Of a stretch of 64,000 nt of DNA, positions 32,898 through 42,797 are shown one piece after another (position 1 is the first letter of the stretch; every line of letters begins with the position of its first letter). The position numbers and the translations under genes were made by a program. The notes beneath the pieces are model-generated. The model ran no database searches. It was not told where the DNA came from and saw only the letters and a list, made by a program, of their open reading frames with translations. Origin of the DNA: Aphanomyces cochlioides (Eukaryota; Oomycota; Saprolegniomycetes; Saprolegniales; Verrucalvaceae); NCBI GenBank assembly GCA_019828595.1, contig JAHQRK010000046.1, positions 1 through 64,000 on the forward strand, read 5' to 3'.

Positions 32898-34292
32898 CTA
32901 ATAGCTATACCAGGACAAGTCAAATTTACAACCACGTTCGGAGGCAAATTCCATAAGAGACATCAAACTTTCATCATCAATTGAATTTGGTACACCTGTC
33001 CATTTGATGCATGTGGAGTCCACCTGCCGGCTGGGATGGCAAATACTTTGAATCAAAATCCGCATGTTTGGAGCAGAAATCTCGCTGTTTAAGAATTCCA
33101 ATTCAGAAATTGTCCGATTGTTTTGAATGGCTTTCCCAAGCTTTTGAGCAAATGCTGATGTGATTACTTCCAGATCAAGACATAGGCTGTTGAGGGTGCA
33201 CCTCTGAATTAGAGGTGTCAACTTGGTCCAATGTGCACTATTGAGATGAAAGTCAGTGACTTCCAAGGATTTGATCGATGAAGATGACAGAGCTTGTAAG
33301 TTAGATTTTAAGCCATTGAAAGTGCCGTCATCAATACAATCCCTTAGCACAAGGTCAGTCAATTTTGACTGAGCCAATCGAGTTGCCAAAAGTTTTAAAA
33401 TGTCTGAGTCCTGTTCGTCTAGCATTAGCCACTTCATGGAAAACGAAAACTTTGTAAAATCCATATCGTCCAGGTAAAACGCTGCAAGCTTGAGCCGTTC
33501 TAAGGAAGGGCAGTTAAACATAGCTTCACACAGTGCTTGGCGCAATTCGACATCAAGGAGTTTCACATCCTTAAACCAGGCCTCAAATTCTCGAACAGGT
33601 TGACGATGAAACCATTGAATGAGATGAAGCACATCGTCACGTTGTACTGCATACCCATTTTCGGCAACAACTTCAAATTCTATAATTGTTTTGGTCACGG
33701 ATAAGATCGCGAAGATTTCTTTCAAGTTTCCATATTTGTTGGCCACGCGCAAGGATGTTAAGTGGTCCAGTCGCGGAAATACATTCTTCCACGTTGAGGC
33801 ATTTTCTTTTGTGATTGCAATACTAACATCTGTAATCCGAAAGCTCGTCCAGTCATCCACATTGTTCATCTTCTCTGGAATAGTATCAATACGCCATTCA
33901 ATTGCAGCTGTCGGACTCAAATACTTTTTCATCCACTGGATAATCTCCCAACCACCATATTCAATTGTTACATTCGAGTAGTATTTGACAATGTCACGGT
34001 ATGGCGGAGTAGATAGTAAGCCAATCGTCGATGCATCGATCAGCAAAGATGGCCAGAAGGACGAGTGGTCAAGTATGCTGCCCAGTTGGTGAAGCAACTC
34101 AAGTGGTCCCAAGTTGATGGCAGGACGGAGAGTTTCCAAGAACGAGAGCAGATCTTTGGCGTGGGTTATAAAGAATACAATCTTGATGAGCACATCAATA
34201 GGTAACGTAGTTACACCGGGCTTTACTCCTCGGTGAGATGCCAAGGCGACTTGTCCATCCTTGCTTTGCTTTTGTCTGGTCCGTCGGTGCAT
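32898..34292 (-). CDS. F-box-like/LRR protein, intact
   Basis: 464 residues from the first ATG; a longer frame to 34304 would start at TTG. Residues 30-56 form the F-box-like segment (TLPIDVLIKIVFFITHAKDL, then LSFLETLRP), followed by LGPLELLHQLGS and SFWPSLLIDAST. A linker has YYSNV and DDWTSFRITDV. LRR-like strands follow: LDHLTSLRVANKYG, ALCEAMFNCPSLERLKLA, LDDMDFTKFSFSMKWLML, SSSIKSLEVTDF, CTLNSLCLDLE and NRTISELEFLN. It closes with ICHPSRQVDS and SLMEFASERGCKF. The F-box could bind SKP1 and the LRRs a target protein, as in SCF ubiquitin ligases; this is inferred. No membrane segment or signal peptide. Its closest local relative is the fragment at 35462-35764. Confidence 0.78.
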   Translation of the reverse strand: MHRRTRQKQSKDGQVALASHRGVKPGVTTLPIDVLIKIVFFITHAKDLLSFLETLRPAINLGPLELLHQLGSILDHSSFWPSLLIDASTIGLLSTPPYRDIVKYYSNVTIEYGGWEIIQWMKKYLSPTAAIEWRIDTIPEKMNNVDDWTSFRITDVSIAITKENASTWKNVFPRLDHLTSLRVANKYGNLKEIFAILSVTKTIIEFEVVAENGYAVQRDDVLHLIQWFHRQPVREFEAWFKDVKLLDVELRQALCEAMFNCPSLERLKLAAFYLDDMDFTKFSFSMKWLMLDEQDSDILKLLATRLAQSKLTDLVLRDCIDDGTFNGLKSNLQALSSSSIKSLEVTDFHLNSAHWTKLTPLIQRCTLNSLCLDLEVITSAFAQKLGKAIQNNRTISELEFLNSEISAPNMRILIQSICHPSRQVDSTCIKWTGVPNSIDDESLMSLMEFASERGCKFDLSWYSY

Positions 34293-34304
34293 TCTTGTGT
34301 CCAA

Positions 34305-35461
34305 TGATGGACTTTGTGGAGTGACTCCGCTTCACTCCACCTAGACTTGATGAATATATTGAAAAGGTGCGAATGGATATCAATATGTCGTACTTTGTGC
34401 AGGTCACTAGACATTTACTTTCTGGGAATATAGCCAATCAGAATAGTTTTTTTTAGTTTTGACCAATCATAACAAAGTGACATATCCAGTTGAGGAAAAT
34501 ATTCGCCTGATGAATTCACTCATTAGACAGATTTCGCAAAGCCGTTCCATAAATTATCTTCACCCACAACTCCACAAACTTGCTGAAATTTGGGGACTCT
34601 GCAACAATTTTTCAGAGGTTCTTCAAAATCGCATAATTTATGAGAGTATATTTTGTTGAAAATTCGTGGAATGACTTTGCGAAATCTGTCTATTAAGTGT
34701 GAAATCAATGAAAGAGTAGATGCGTCAAGCAAGCTTGTCTGAATAAATAACAGCTGTGCTGTTAGAATCGTAATCATTGGAATAAAATCCATCCTAATAC
34801 CGCTGTAGTCTGCGAGTCGAATATTTGATATATGACAAAGGCGTGGTACATCGACAGGCTTCATACTATCATCGTCAATGTTGCCTCATCTACATCTGGG
34901 TGAAGAGATCTGCTGGTTATCCTTAAAGATCCGAGACTATGCATTGAAATGGGATCGCTTTAATATATTTGACAGTTGGCTGCACGGGGTCATTGAGCCT
35001 TTTTGGTCGTCATTACCTTGCTTAAACTATTTTCACATCATTCATACCCGTGCTCTGTCGCAAAATAAAGCACGAGTTACAGTGATTTCATTCTGATGTC
35101 GCTATATGGTGATGTCGCTTTGTCATGCATTCTCAAGGGCAAATATAGGTATTTAGGCACATAAGTATTCGATGAATTAGGCATTTCTGCCAATGTTTAA
35201 GTTATCTGTCGATGAAATCTATGACTAGGATTTGATCTTTATGTAACCACACTTGTCGCTCTAGCAGTCAAAGAACAGTTACCCAGCGCTTAAGGGCCAT
35301 GACATCTCCAGAAGTTGACAATCACAGGTAAAACCGTCTATAATGTTAATAACCGAGCTACAAAACACGGAGGAATGGCGAGATGTCGATGAGGAAAATT
35401 AACTAAAAACGATTTTCTCCATGAAAACAATTCAATATGGCTGTCAGCGAGTTGACAATTT
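34305..35461. other. Intergenic with a MITE
   Basis: Besides the MITE at 34526-34690, the minus strand at about 34705-34735 reads LLDASTLSLIS, resembling the IDAST segment of the upstream LRR protein, possibly a tiny relic. Nothing else is recognised. Confidence 0.4.
34526..34690. mobile_element. Short MITE with TA duplication
   Basis: GACAGATTTCGCAAAG at 34526-34541 is inverted perfectly at 34675-34690, and weaker pairing continues inward for about 15 bp (CCGTTCCAT against ATGGAATGA-type). TA flanks at 34524-34525 and 34691-34692. The 165 bp unit has no coding capacity. Confidence 0.7.
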
Positions 35462-35764
35462 CTAAGCAGTGTAGACCCAGCTATGAACAAATTTACATCC
35501 ACGTTCGGTGGTGAATTCCTCAAGAGACTTCAAAGTTTCATCATCAAATATTTCCGATACATATGTCCATTGGACGCACTTGGAGTTCACCTGGAATGGG
35601 ATATACTTTGAATCAAAGTCTGCATGTTTCGAAAGGATATTTTGCTGTGGACACGTTTGATGGCCTTGACTTGCTTCGCCAAGTTTTTCAGCAAATGTCG
35701 TTGTGATTACTTTCAGATCAAGACTCAAGCTGTTGAGTGTGCACATTTGAATTAGTGGAGTCAA
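35462..35764 (-). pseudogene. LRR gene C-terminal fragment cut by an element
   Basis: LTPLIQMCTLNSLSLDLKVI, FAEKLGEASQGHQT and DETLKSLEEFTTERGCKF are nearly the same as the C-terminus of the intact gene at 32898-34292, and similarity continues past the stop. Upstream the homology ends exactly where a DUF6818-type element begins (35765). The remainder of the gene is not found on the far side of that element. Confidence 0.75.
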
Positions 35765-36120
35765 TGGACGCCTTCCAAAACCTTCGCATTTGCATTTCGC
35801 AACATTTTTCTTTTTTTTAAATAAATATGACAAACGCAAATTTGCGAAGACCAATTTTTCGTCTTCGCAAATCGTATTTTTTCACATTCTTTTTCTTTTT
35901 GGGAGGAGTTCAAGGGGCTGAGATGAAAGGAGGCGGAAGAGGGAAAGGATGGTGCCAGGAGTCTGTGACGCTCTTGCTACACCACGTTGAGGCTATCAAG
36001 CCACTGGGGAAGAACGGTTGGTCTAAGGTTGAGGCTGCATTTAACCTTTGAGCCACGCATACCCATCGAGACGCTGATGCATTGAAAAGTAAATACGTGT
36101 CACTCAAGAACCATGCAAAG
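35765..36120 (+). mobile_element. DUF6818-type element, second copy (3' end lost)
   Basis: GCCTTCCAAAACC at 35770-35782 matches the end of the element at 8697 (GCCTACCAAAACC), and both are preceded by AATGG. The plus strand from 35928 reads GRGKGWCQESVTLLLHHV, KPLGKNGWSKVEAAFNL, a TGA stop, then RDADALKSKYVSLKNHAKP, the DUF6818-like DNA-binding domain more complete than in the first copy. TTCGCAAATTTG-type inverted motifs lie between 35835 and 35875. No right terminal repeat was found. Confidence 0.6.
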
Positions 36121-36556
36121 CCTGGTCGCTGATAAGAGCAATAGAATGTATTGAATGCCTTTCTTTCAGCATAGCACGGATACGGAGGGCACATGCGATC
36201 TTTCGGAGTCTCTCGCGTCTTAGCAGGCGCGCTGCTATCAACCTCAGCACACCTGTCATTAACAAAGTGTGTCTAGCCAATTCAGCGGTGTGTTGGGACA
36301 ATTTTAACCAATGAAATGTGGAACAAAAATATGAAATTAGCGTGGACATAAAACACGTAATATACCTTGAATTTCCCAAGAATCACAGAGTACGAGTTTC
36401 ATGTTCGTGGATGTCATCACCACAGACCACAGAAATGCCTTCAATATGTAGAAAATGCCTTCATGAAATGTGGAATCAACACGAAATTCGTGTCGATAAA
36501 CCAAGGTACATTTTTATTTTTACATTTTCATTTCTTATCACTGAAGTGATTATCTA
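36121..36556. other. No gene recognised
   Basis: Short intergenic stretch downstream of the LRR gene at 36557-37951 (which ends here). It contains two near-direct copies of AATGCCTTCA. Nothing else is supported. Confidence 0.4.
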
Positions 36557-37951
36557 CTAATCTCGATAACCTGAACGAACAAAGACCCCTCCACCTTTCG
36601 CAGCCAATTTCTTGAGAGATTTTGTGATGTTCGCCGCCTTCTCTCCTTTCTCCACTCCTTCGTAACTTGCGTCTGAGGTGATCCGTTTTGTTTCCACACG
36701 TCGGTTGGGATGCACCATGTTTTCAACTAAGACGTGCAAATCGTCCACGGCGCATTGGCTCAATCGTAAATTCAATTCACAAAGCGTCTGATTGTTTCGA
36801 ATGGCCGCAGCAAATTGCTGAACAAAGCGAGAAGGTAACTTGTCAGCCGAGAGTGCTAAAGTTTTCAAAGGACAATTCTCAAACAACGGAGCCAAATCGC
36901 ACCAAGGCGAATCTTCTTCACAGGGTATGTAAGGCAGAGTCAAGTCCTCGATGGATGTTTGAGGCAACACTCGCAGTAGATATTCCAAGCCATCGATAGT
37001 TTCATGCTGCGCACCACAACTCAGAGAGAGTGAAGTGACGCGAGATTCTACCAGTCGACTCGCCAGGGATTTGATAAAGTCAGATTTCATGTCGTCAAAG
37101 GCGATCACCAATTTTCGCATCGAAAGATTGCATCGCGAAAAATCCATGCAATGCAGAGACCACCCATAGAGCCCAAGTGTATGTAGAGTGTGGCATTTGA
37201 AAATAGCGCGACAAAGCTTTCGAGTCAAACCCTTGTCAATTCTCGAGGATAGCTCACATTTGGACTGAAACGCTCGAACGGGCTGACATTTAAACCACTT
37301 GATGAGATGAATCACGTCATCGGCTGTCAATTCCGAGTCCTTCGAATAAAAATTAAACTCGGTGATTTGATTTTTGGTCGCAAGATATTGAAATAAACCA
37401 CGCAGGTCACCCAACGTATCGGGCTCACCATGAAGCGTCAATGATCTCAAGTGGGGGAATCGAAGCAACAAGTCCATCCAGTTGGAGTCACGAGCTTTGA
37501 TGAACATAAGACAGAGACTTGTTATGCGAAGGCCTGTTCGATCAAGCACCTGGCCCATCGTAACAAAATTGCTCATGATCATCCAGCTCAGCTCGACACT
37601 TGGATGCAAATACTTCTTGACCCACTCGACGTCAAAGGCATTTTCAATGTACGCTTTCGAAAAGTATTTGACAATGCTTTCGTGGCCATATAATTTTGTT
37701 GGAATGCCCGGCCGAAGTCTCAAAATGGGCCAAAAGTCGCCGGCATTGTTGGTCAAATCGAGTTGAGTCAAGTGATCGAGCGGACCCAGGTCGACGTGAG
37801 GACGGAGCGCTTCCAGAAATGCCATCACATCTTTTGCCTCTGGGATCGAAAACGTGATCTTGATGACGATCTCCAGCGGCACTTCCAACCAAAACTTCTT
37901 GGCTTTCAGAGACGAGAGACCTCTCGACTTCTTCCTCGGTTTGTCCGCCAT
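36557..37951 (-). CDS. F-box-like/LRR protein, intact
   Basis: 464 residues from an ATG. A basic 20-residue lead (MADKPRKKSRGLSSLKAKKF) precedes the F-box-like segment at 24-50 (VPLEIVIKITFSIPEAKDVM, AFLEALRP), then LGPLDHLTQLDLTNN. LRR landmarks are FPHLRSLTLHGEPDTLGDL, TKNQITEFNFYSKD, LIKWFKCQPVRAFQ, FKCHTLHTLGLYG, DFSRCNLSMRKLVI, VLPQTSIEDLTLPY, CPLKTLALSAD and RNNQTLCELNLRL. The end carries MVHPNRRVETKRITSD and SLKKLAAKGGGVF. The basic lead could be a nuclear signal (inference). It has no lesion. It is encoded on the same strand as the genes at 32898 and 49281, with independent spacing and no operon-like arrangement. Confidence 0.8.
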   Translation of the reverse strand: MADKPRKKSRGLSSLKAKKFWLEVPLEIVIKITFSIPEAKDVMAFLEALRPHVDLGPLDHLTQLDLTNNAGDFWPILRLRPGIPTKLYGHESIVKYFSKAYIENAFDVEWVKKYLHPSVELSWMIMSNFVTMGQVLDRTGLRITSLCLMFIKARDSNWMDLLLRFPHLRSLTLHGEPDTLGDLRGLFQYLATKNQITEFNFYSKDSELTADDVIHLIKWFKCQPVRAFQSKCELSSRIDKGLTRKLCRAIFKCHTLHTLGLYGWSLHCMDFSRCNLSMRKLVIAFDDMKSDFIKSLASRLVESRVTSLSLSCGAQHETIDGLEYLLRVLPQTSIEDLTLPYIPCEEDSPWCDLAPLFENCPLKTLALSADKLPSRFVQQFAAAIRNNQTLCELNLRLSQCAVDDLHVLVENMVHPNRRVETKRITSDASYEGVEKGEKAANITKSLKKLAAKGGGVFVRSGYRD

Positions 37952-38339
37952 GGCATTTGATTTGTGCCTCGCATGGCCATATGGATGCCCATCAACTTCA
38001 GTGTGAGTATACTATAGTCAAGTTAAATGAAAAAAATTCTTGAAATTTGTATGATAGCGAAGTTCGAAGAAACTTCGTACTTGCAGTTGGTCATACTGTA
38101 GGAGGATAACTTTGGTCGACGGGAGCTCTGACGTGGCAGATGAAGCGACAATCGAGGCGATTGTGGCTTTATCTATAAATTACTAGCAGGGCGATTGAAT
38201 TGACCCAATAGAGTTACCCCCATCTGTTGATCCGCTGTTTCGTCCGGGTGGTGGCTTGGCCTTACGACCTCCTTGCCGCCTTTTTGTCAATTTGAGCCAT
38301 GTGACATCAAGGATTTGCTGTATGCAGTGAATAAATCTA
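37952..38339. other. No gene recognised
   Basis: This is the upstream region of the LRR gene at 36557-37951. A GAAGTTCGAAGAAACTTC-like partial palindrome lies near 38060. No promoter element can be assigned with confidence. Confidence 0.4.
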
Positions 38340-38630
38340 CTCGACAATAGATTCAAATCGCAAATTGCCTGGTTGCTGTGAATGGCCGCCGCAAGACCCT
38401 GTGCAACTGCCGGTGGAATTTTGATACACTTGATAGTAAGAGTGCTGAGCCAAACGATACCTTCTTGGATTGCCATCAATATCTAAAGCTGTCCATTTCT
38501 AGTATTTAATAGGTGCGCGAGACAAGACGTTTGTGAGGCATTCCAAGCCATGAGTTAGGTGATTCCTTCTTCCTAGTCCCTCAACACGAGACGTAAACCT
38601 TCAGAACCAGCGAGCCGATGAGCAACTAAA
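38340..38630 (-). pseudogene. LRR gene relic, 3' portion
   Basis: Minus strand order: HLTHGLECLTNVLSRAPIKY (38510-38580), then TLTIKCIKIPPAVAQGLAAA and IHSNQAICDLNLLSSRF (38340-38470). These are the penultimate and last LRR modules. The frame then passes into unrelated sequence ending at 38183, and the F-box region is missing. Confidence 0.68.
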
Positions 38631-38839
38631 CTCGCGAATATTAATTGGTCAAACCGTTCATATTGAGCTGTGCTTCTTGCATTCTGTCGGTTTGTTTGAC
38701 TACACGGTAAGGTCTTTCACCGGTCAATTTCGGGTCAGGCCACATGTTAGGTCAAACGACAATATTGAAGATATCTCCACCGCCAGGAAGAGTTAGAGCG
38801 CGATGTTTTGTCATTCCCTAGCAGACCACATCAGGGTGG

Positions 38840-39035
38840 CGGCACGGCCTTACAGCCTACCTGCCACCTTACCATGTGAGAGAAAGTATAAACAAATCCC
38901 GTTTTGGTACACGTTGGGGGCTCCCTCCTCCAAGTCATCTGCCTGCAAAAAATTGCGCTCACCCAAGCGAAGCGGACGTCGAGTCGAAATGTTTCTGGGT
39001 GGATGTCTGACGTTGTTCGCGCAGTTTACGCCTTT
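38840..39035 (+). repeat. Dispersed repeat with invertible-looking core, copy B
   Basis: Outer parts align directly with 22465-22650 (GGCCTTACAGCCTACCTGCC; TTTCTGGGTGGATGTCTGAC). The core 38956-38988 (GCGCTCACCCAAGCGAAGCG and on) aligns only in inverse orientation to 22567-22599. Between the left flank and the core is an extra CT-rich stretch of about 20 bp. Confidence 0.6.
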
Positions 39036-39807
39036 GCCATTGCAGATTGAATGAGAAAAACCTAAAATCTGACCAGAAAGTAAAATAAAACCAGTAAAAA
39101 CCTGAAACAAAACCTGTGACCTGCAGACCCAAAATTGACCTGTAAAGGATTCACCTTTTTGCGTTATGTTGGGTCAATTTCCGATTGATTTAATCTGATT
39201 TAATCGAGTTAGCTCAATAACATTTCAATAAACACAACTGTTCATCAATTGCACTTCGAAAATGTCCATTGACATTTAGAAAATGCCCACTCTGTGAAAA
39301 AGACAACATCACTTTGAAAAAAGTCAACAGCAGTTTGGAGACGCCCCAGCCTTCGACTCACACCACTTGCACAAGTTTAAGACGAGTCAAACCAAGTCGG
39401 CATGATCGCCTCATCAACCGACTGATTTGTGTTAATTCACCCAAACCATGATTTGAATTCCGAGTCTTTTTTGACAACTTAATCAAAAAGTTGGCACGGA
39501 TTCAGATATTCTTCTCGAAAGTTACATTTTGGAGGCAACTTCTGAATGATCCATTTTAATTTGCACTGGTTGTGGTTGACGAATCGACTTAGGGAAGTGA
39601 TGCTGTTGACATTATATTTTGCAGATATATTTTTCGGAACTACCGTATATAGTTTTCTCGGTCATGACTGCGGTCATAGTTCATTTTTGGTCGTTTTATT
39701 GTGCTTTTGATACAAAATTGTGAGGAACGGTTTGAATCGACCGAGGTTTCGAATCGATTCCGAATCGAACGGGATTCTCTGATTGGCTAGAATTAAAAAT
39801 TAAAATT
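39036..39807. other. No gene recognised
   Basis: AT-rich intergenic sequence. Runs such as GGTCATGACTGCGGTCATAG near 39660 recur as GGTCATGACCCTGGTCATGA near 40219. Confidence 0.4.
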
Positions 39808-39945
39808 AGTCAGCCAATCAGAATCGATCAGTCACCTGACTCACGCAAAACACACACTGACACACACCACTTCAAATCGATTTGAAAATGAATTCGCATT
39901 TTGGTCAAAACCACAAATTTGGTTGAAAATGACAATATGACTATT
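39808..39945 (+). repeat. SINE-like body repeat, copy c (short)
   Basis: CAGCCAATCAGAATCGATCA, CTCACGCAAAACACAC, ATCGATTTGAAAATGAATTC and ACAAATTTGGTTGAAAATGA align in order with 25292-25505, but the middle (ACTTGACTTCAGTATGAT) is deleted. Confidence 0.65.
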
Positions 39946-40441
39946 CTGTTTTTTCATTTTTCGTTCACAATAGGACACCAAAAATCTTGTTTTCAAGCTT
40001 AAATCAGGCATCACAAGACATGTAAACTTTGTAATGACCGCTCTAGCAGTCGAGATGGCTCTCATCATGGTGCATGATAGTCTTGACCTTGGCAGGAGTG
40101 ATGACAACGAGTGTTTGTATTAGCTTAAAATTAGTATGATGACCAGAGTTAAATATATCTCGAATATTTATTCAAAAACAGCCAATTTGGAAACTATATC
40201 TCTGATATTTATTTTCTTGGTCATGACCCTGGTCATGACCGCAAAATTTAAATTTTCAAAGTGATTTTGTTTTTATCGCAGACAATGTGGACTTTTCTAA
40301 ATGCCATTGACTTTTTGGGGGGCGAGACTTGATTGACTATCTATTTTCTGTTTTATCTTTGTCGAAGGATGAGTCCAATATTGTATCAATTTGATTGGAT
40401 ATTAAGTTCTATTTATAGATTTGACTCTTTCCTATTGACCA
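39946..40441. other. Upstream region of the LRR gene at 40442
   Basis: AT-rich; no gene. CCAAT motifs occur near 40179 and 40438 but cannot be assigned as promoter elements. Confidence 0.4.
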
Positions 40442-41890
40442 ATGATGAAAAGTTCAATTTTGTCCTATCATGGGAATGGCGATGACACCAACACTCATTG
40501 CCTCCGTGCAGCAGTCCACAGAACCCACCGAAAGCAAGCTCCAGCTGGTCGAGAAATGGCAATGAAGTCGGTATGGTTAGAGCTGCCAGTGGAAGTCGTC
40601 GTGAATATTGCTTTTTCGATTTCAAAAGCCGACGACTTGTTTGCATTTCTGGAAGCTATCCGGCCTTTGAATATCTTGGGACCTTTGGAAGATCTGTACC
40701 AGTTGGGTTTGACTCGCAATCACGCAATGCTATGGCCAATGCTGCGCTTCGAACCACAGACACTACACCCATTATATCGCTCCTCGTACGAAATAATCGC
40801 TAAATATTATGGACGGGTTGCAGTGTCAGAGATTTGGCACGAAATTCAATGGCTCAAGACGCATTTGGACCCAGCGACGAAGATTTATTGGGCAATTGAC
40901 GATATCCCATCAACGATGGACGGACTGGAAGATTGCGTTGAGCTTTGGATTACTAGCCTCACTATTAGCTTGGACATGGATTCGTCGTTGTCGTGGTTGA
41001 CGAATATTCTTCCCCGATTATCTCATTTGACGGCTTTGGCACTCTACGGCAGCCTTAATGAATTTACTGACGTGTTCAAATGCGTTGCCACAAGCTGCCG
41101 GATAACAGAAGTCAGCATCATGTCATCACTCTATCCTATGAAAGCTTCCGACTTACTCTATCTCACCCAATGGTTCCGACTTCATCCTGTCCAAAGATTT
41201 GAGTGCTCAGTCAGTGGCTGGGATGCAATTGAACTGGATGCAAGGCAATCCTTTTATCAAGCCATGTTCAACTGCCCTACCCTGGACAGACTTGGTCTAT
41301 TTAAGGGTTACCTGGACGACGTTGATTTTACAAAGTTCACATTTTCCATGAAGTCCTTGCGGATGGATAATTGTCTGGTATCCTCACATCTGTTTGAATC
41401 ATTGGCAAGTCGTCTTGAAGGATCTAGCGTTTTGAATCTCGAATTGGCTGGCATCGATGAAGAATGCACGGACGGGCTAGAATGTCTATTGCGAGTTTTA
41501 CCCGGTACAACGATCAAGTCCTTGAAATTGATAAACATTCGATTCACCGATGATTTACGATGGTGTGCTTTGGCTTCACTTATTGAGATATGTTCGGTGA
41601 AAACCTTGACACTCATCTCTAAAAGCATTCCCTCTTCGTTTGCTCAAAGTCTTGCCACAGCTATAAAAAACAACCACGCAATTTGTGAACTGATCTTAGG
41701 GAGTAGTGATATCGATATCCATGACATGCATCGCTTGATCGAAAGCCTCACACATTTGAGCCGTCCTGTGAAGACAAAACGGATCAAGTGGAGAGTTTCA
41801 AGGCGACGCAAGGTGATATCGTCCATTGAGAAGTCTCTGATGGATTTAGCTTCCAAATGCGGAGGTGAATTTATAAATACCATTCTCTAG
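40442..41890 (+). CDS. F-box-like/LRR protein, intact
   Basis: 482 residues from ATG 40442; M39 and M41 are alternative starts that would leave only seven to nine residues before the F-box, as in the pseudogene at 25543-26883. F-box-like segment at 48-75 (LPVEVVVNIAFSISKADDLF, AFLEAIRP), then LGPLEDLYQLGLTRNHAMLW. LRR landmarks are LPRLSHLTALALYG, SCRITEVSIMSS, LTQWFRLHPVQRFE, FYQAMFNCPTLDRLGL, DDVDFTKFTFSMKSLRM, VLPGTTIKSLKLINI, CSVKTLTLISK and KNNHAICELILGS. The ending is THLSRPVKTKRIKW and SLMDLASKCGGEF. It is the only intact member on the plus strand and is the clearest example of the family consensus. Confidence 0.8.
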   Translation: MMKSSILSYHGNGDDTNTHCLRAAVHRTHRKQAPAGREMAMKSVWLELPVEVVVNIAFSISKADDLFAFLEAIRPLNILGPLEDLYQLGLTRNHAMLWPMLRFEPQTLHPLYRSSYEIIAKYYGRVAVSEIWHEIQWLKTHLDPATKIYWAIDDIPSTMDGLEDCVELWITSLTISLDMDSSLSWLTNILPRLSHLTALALYGSLNEFTDVFKCVATSCRITEVSIMSSLYPMKASDLLYLTQWFRLHPVQRFECSVSGWDAIELDARQSFYQAMFNCPTLDRLGLFKGYLDDVDFTKFTFSMKSLRMDNCLVSSHLFESLASRLEGSSVLNLELAGIDEECTDGLECLLRVLPGTTIKSLKLINIRFTDDLRWCALASLIEICSVKTLTLISKSIPSSFAQSLATAIKNNHAICELILGSSDIDIHDMHRLIESLTHLSRPVKTKRIKWRVSRRRKVISSIEKSLMDLASKCGGEFINTIL

Positions 41891-42021
41891 GTTTTTGGGT
41901 TTTCTTCATTCCCCCTTCAACCCCCTGAAAACGTGAAAACGGTGGCATCTTGTCCAGTTGAACTTTCTAAACGTTTGTATTGATATTCTCGCTGAGTCGA
42001 TGAATATGGTTGGCAAAAGGA

Positions 42022-42480
42022 ATGCCGTCCGTCTTACATTCCACCATAAGTCGATTAAAATTCTTGGTGATATCTTTCGAATGGATTCGTAGGGAAAGGC
42101 TCGACCTCCGCGGTGATGATATAGCTATTTCTAAAATTGCATTGCGTTCAGGATCACTTGTTGATACTTATCGAACAGGCATAAACAATGAAAACAATGG
42201 TGTGAAGAAGGCAGCGGAGAAAGATACATTTGATTTACTCAGGTCATGTCATGCAAGGAAGAAAATTAAAAACTATGACTACCCAACACAAGGTGCATTA
42301 TCTCCTCTGACACGCACATGGGAGGTGAATTCCCCAGCAGTCGTGATGGGTGAAGTGTCTATGAATGCCCTAGGCAAGAGGATGATATTAAGACCCGCCG
42401 TTTTGCTTTCGCGTGTCGAAAAATCACAGCTGGTTTATTTCAAAGTATTGGGTGTCCAACTCCAACTGACTAGAATGTGA
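42022..42480 (+). CDS. Hypothetical protein, unrecognised
   Basis: A 152-codon frame from ATG 42022 (an in-frame TTG lies 12 bp upstream) reads ERLDLRGDDIAISKIALRSG, GVKKAAEKDTFDLLRSC and PAVVMGEVSMNALGKRM. No domain, signal peptide or membrane segment is recognised. Length alone is weak evidence in this AT-rich background. It lies between an intact LRR gene and the duplicated LRR pseudogene and has no visible relative in the window. Confidence 0.22.
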   Translation: MPSVLHSTISRLKFLVISFEWIRRERLDLRGDDIAISKIALRSGSLVDTYRTGINNENNGVKKAAEKDTFDLLRSCHARKKIKNYDYPTQGALSPLTRTWEVNSPAVVMGEVSMNALGKRMILRPAVLLSRVEKSQLVYFKVLGVQLQLTRM

Positions 42481-42797
42481 TTGTCTTAAATGCAGAAAAA
42501 GTGGACGGAACCTTCTAGATCCGAGAGGCCAAACTTTGCCAATGAAAAACATCAAATAGCTTGGGCACTCGTGCAACAAAATTGGCCCTGAGCAAAGTCA
42601 ATTCATCCCAAGTAGTTGTTTAAATGGTCTGGCAAGATCAAGAGGGAAATGTTAGTGTAAGAAACTGTGTGTGTTAAGTGTAAATCAACGCATAGTACTG
42701 TGCGCTGGCGTGCGCTGTGGATGAAAAATGCGGTGAAATGCCGTGCACAAACTCGGAGAGACGAAAACAGCTCGGGATCTCTTGATTCTTACTTATA

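Noticed and set aside
32663..32947. 94-codon minus-strand frame downstream of the intact LRR gene
   Set aside because: It overlaps the end of the LRR gene in another frame; the similar frame at 35338-35523 is explained by shared 3' flanks of duplicated genes.
42022..42480. Assigning a function to the 152-codon frame
   Set aside because: No motif recognised; kept only as a low-confidence hypothetical.
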